64,000 nucleotides of DNA from contig JAPWDM010000017.1 of the NCBI GenBank assembly GCA_035578155.1, positions 3,558,001 to 3,622,000 of the forward strand, read 5' to 3'. The position numbers and the translations under genes are program-made. Numbering within the stretch: position 1 is the stretch's first letter; the number at the start of each line of letters is the position of its first letter. The notes below the pieces were generated by a model, which did no database searches, was not told the DNA's origin, and saw only the letters and a list, made by a program, of their open reading frames with translations. Source of the stretch: Brachynemurus nebulosus. Its lineage: Eukaryota; Arthropoda; Insecta; Neuroptera; Myrmeleontidae. Positions 61,691 to 64,000 of this stretch are shown here, piece by piece.

Positions 61691-61869
61691 ATAATTTTTT
61701 TATAATTTTGATATGTCGATTTTTTCCGGTGCTGGTATCAGTCGAAACCAACGGAAACAATCGGACCGATTCTAATGGGCAGATGTTGAATAAGCATTTG
61801 CGAGTCGGATACGAACGGGAGTGGTTACCAACATAACGCACATAGAACCAAAAACTTTTTAGAAGACGC

Positions 61870-64000
61870 TAGGTCAATGTCCACCCGACGAATAAAAAAT
61901 ATAACACGATAAAAGTAAATACAGCGTTTTGCGGGTTATTCGTTAAAACTGATGGTGATGAGGACAAATACGATATGAAACATTTCAATACGCCGAATAT
62001 CATAATAGATCGTGGAACAGACTTAAAACAATGCTTCGTGGGACACGCGCAGGAACCAGTTCTAAGAAAACTGCGCGAGCTTGTCGAGTCGGGAAGCGGG
62101 TGGGCATTGCCGCAGGAAATAAAACGAAAAAGAGCATGTATAAACATTGAAAACTTCAACGATGACGCCTGTTTCGCGTGACCAGTGGTATTAGTACTTC
62201 ATCCAGCAACATCAAATAAAAATCCAGCTCGAACCACCTCTTACTCACACTACTCAACGGTGCTAAATTTAGACGGGATACAATTTCCAATGACAATTCA
62301 AGAAGTGAGCAAATTTGAGAAACAGAATCCAGCTATATCAGTCAACGTGTTTGTGCTAATGAAACAAAATGGACACTTTGAACCGTACCTGCTGCGCTAA
62401 CGAGAGGGAAGAGAGAACACCACATAAATCTACTAATAATCCAGAACGGGTATTACGAGTATAAGGAGAACGAACAGGACAACAACAACGATCAAGATTT
62501 ACGCTACCATTTCTGCTGGATTAAGGACTGGTCACGACTTGTAGCAACACAACTATCAAATCTAAATGGAAAAAATACATCTGCGATCGATGCCTGAATT
62601 ACTTTCGTACAGAAGGTAAACTGATAAAACATGCGGAAGACTGTGTGAACATGAACAACTGTCGGGTGATAATGCCAGAAGAGAAAAGCAAATACATATC
62701 GTTCAAGAATTACAGCAACAAAAAACGTGTTCCATTTATAATTTACGCTGACGTGGAATCAGTCCTACAACCTGTGACGGATAACGGAAATCAGAAGAAT
62801 ACAACAACGAACCAACAACCTCGTGCATACAGTATCGGTTACTACTTTCACTGCTCCTACAACAATCAACTTAGCTACTATCGATCATACCGCCGACCAA
62901 ATCGCGGAAAATGGCTCGCGGAAGAACTGGCAACGTACGTGAAAACATCTTAGAACCAATATTTGAAAACATTATACCAATGAATGAGCTGACACTAGAA
63001 GAGCAACAACAACTTAAACAACGAAGTAAAGGTTGCCACATTTGGGAGAAACCATTCAAACCTGAGGATATTGTTGTTCGTGATCATAACCACTTCACGG
63101 GTGAGTACAATGGACCTGCGCACACGGGATGCAACTTGAATTATAAGGATTCCCATATGATTCTTGTTCTATTCCACAATTTTAGTGGTTATGATGCACA
63201 TTTCGTGACCAATGATATAGCAACAGCATTTGAGGGACGTGTCGACTTACTACCAATCAACAAGGAACGATACATAGCATTTACTAAACATGTTGCCGGC
63301 AGAAAAATTACATTCAGATTCACCGACTCTTTTCGATTTATGGCATCAAGTTTGGATAAATTATCTTCATACCTTAAGGAGTTCAACATAGTTTAATCGC
63401 AATTTCCGAATACAGATTATAAATTACTTACGCGCAAAGGTGTTTTTCCGTACGACTACATATCAGGCTGGGATAAATTAGCAGAAACATGTTTACCATC
63501 ATGGGATCTGCAATCAATTCAACGACAACGATATCATCGTGGACGACTACACACACGCACAAAAAGTTTGGGGTACATTCAACATAAAACGCTTGGAGAA
63601 TACTCGGTTTGTATATGAAAACGGACATACTACTACTCGTGGACGTTTTTGAGAATTTTTGGGATACGTGCATGCGAACACACAGATTGGCTCCAACTCA
63701 TTACTACAGGACGCCGGGACTTACGTGGGATGCCGCCTTAAAATACACAAAAGTGGAATTGGAACTGTTATCATCAATTATTATTCATTGAACGTGGTAT
63801 TCAATAAATATTGGAACGTGGTAAACAATAAATATATGAACACCTACGATCCGGACGAGGAATCAAAATACCTGATGTACTGTGATGTGAACAACTTATA
63901 CGGATGGGCTATGTCACAATACTTACCAACAGGAAATTTCAAATGGATGGATAATACTGAGATAGATGTTCGCGAAATAAGCGACAATTCACCCACAGGA
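61870..64000 (+). pseudogene. Broken protein-primed family-B DNA polymerase of Polinton/adintovirus type (truncated by window end)
   Basis: Plus-strand fragments in three frames follow the order of the long PolB proteins of Polinton/Maverick elements and adintoviruses in insects. The order is an N-terminal region (61870-62400), a Cys/His finger (near 62573-62650), the exonuclease I motif DxE (62750-62758), a recombination-endonuclease-VII-like insert with its D-H-N-H core and downstream Cys (63034-63140), exonuclease II (63181-63204), exonuclease III Y-x-x-x-D (near 63614-63630) and the start of the palm with its first catalytic Asp (63883-63885). Visible breaks: TGA at 62179-62181, frameshifts near 62397, 62570, 62945 and 63500-63610, TAA at 63394-63396, and a break at 63789-63836. 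In the endonuclease insert the second Cys of the first CxxC pair reads Trp (63043-63045). The enzyme would replicate linear element or viral DNA. This copy cannot encode an active protein. The rest of the palm, thumb and any neighbouring genes lie beyond the window. Confidence 0.88.

Overview
The window looks like about 64 kb of AT-rich, repeat-saturated nuclear DNA from an arthropod, most likely an insect. The evidence is long (TA)n tracts, the Jockey-, mariner-, pogo-, hAT- and Helitron-type remnants, two decayed multicopy arthropod protein families and an endogenous Polinton/adintovirus-type DNA polymerase. The species cannot be named from sequence alone. I found no complete, intact host protein-coding gene. 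The only candidate functional host locus is a tRNA-Thr(AGU)-like gene near 18.2 kb with A box, B box and a Pol III T-run; everything else interpretable is mobile or repetitive DNA, mostly decayed.

Layout. 0-8 kb: one copy of a ~375-bp repeat at the window edge, a 1.2-kb terminal-inverted-repeat (TIR) element with a clean 9-bp target duplication (4354-5569), and a pair of ~190-bp dispersed repeats. 8-14 kb: a ~700-bp repeat, a ~125-bp tandem array, a large hairpin (10194-10465), a Helitron/Pif1-type helicase remnant and a 430-bp palindromic element. 14-24 kb: microsatellites, hAT-like fragments, the tRNA-like gene, a copy of the dispersed family here called 'GCGA', a second copy of the ~700-bp repeat interrupted by an 873-bp TIR element, and a 905-bp hAT-type MITE with an 8-bp target duplication. 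24-36 kb: pogo-like transposase debris, two partial GCGA copies, a decayed multicopy protein fragment and a 243-codon Jockey-type reverse transcriptase fragment. 36-45 kb: the longest GCGA copy with a 14-unit ~120-bp array, an 888-bp TIR element and a 3.2-kb foldback transposon carrying a nested 1.35-kb TA-inserted MITE. 45-52 kb: mariner and Psq-type helix-turn-helix fragments, two long inverted-repeat elements and another decayed multicopy protein. 52-61 kb: AT-rich DNA with few recognisable features. 61.4-64 kb: a visibly less AT-rich block holding a small unknown ORF and a broken protein-primed family-B DNA polymerase that runs off the window.

The genes do not form a pathway. The biological interest is in transposon architecture: nested insertions whose order can be read, empty-site paralogues that define insertion junctions, several long perfect or near-perfect hairpins that could yield double-stranded RNA if transcribed, and a dispersed family whose internal 120-bp array varies from none to about 14 units. 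Coordinates of repeat edges were judged by eye and are good to a few bases only where a TIR or target duplication is stated.
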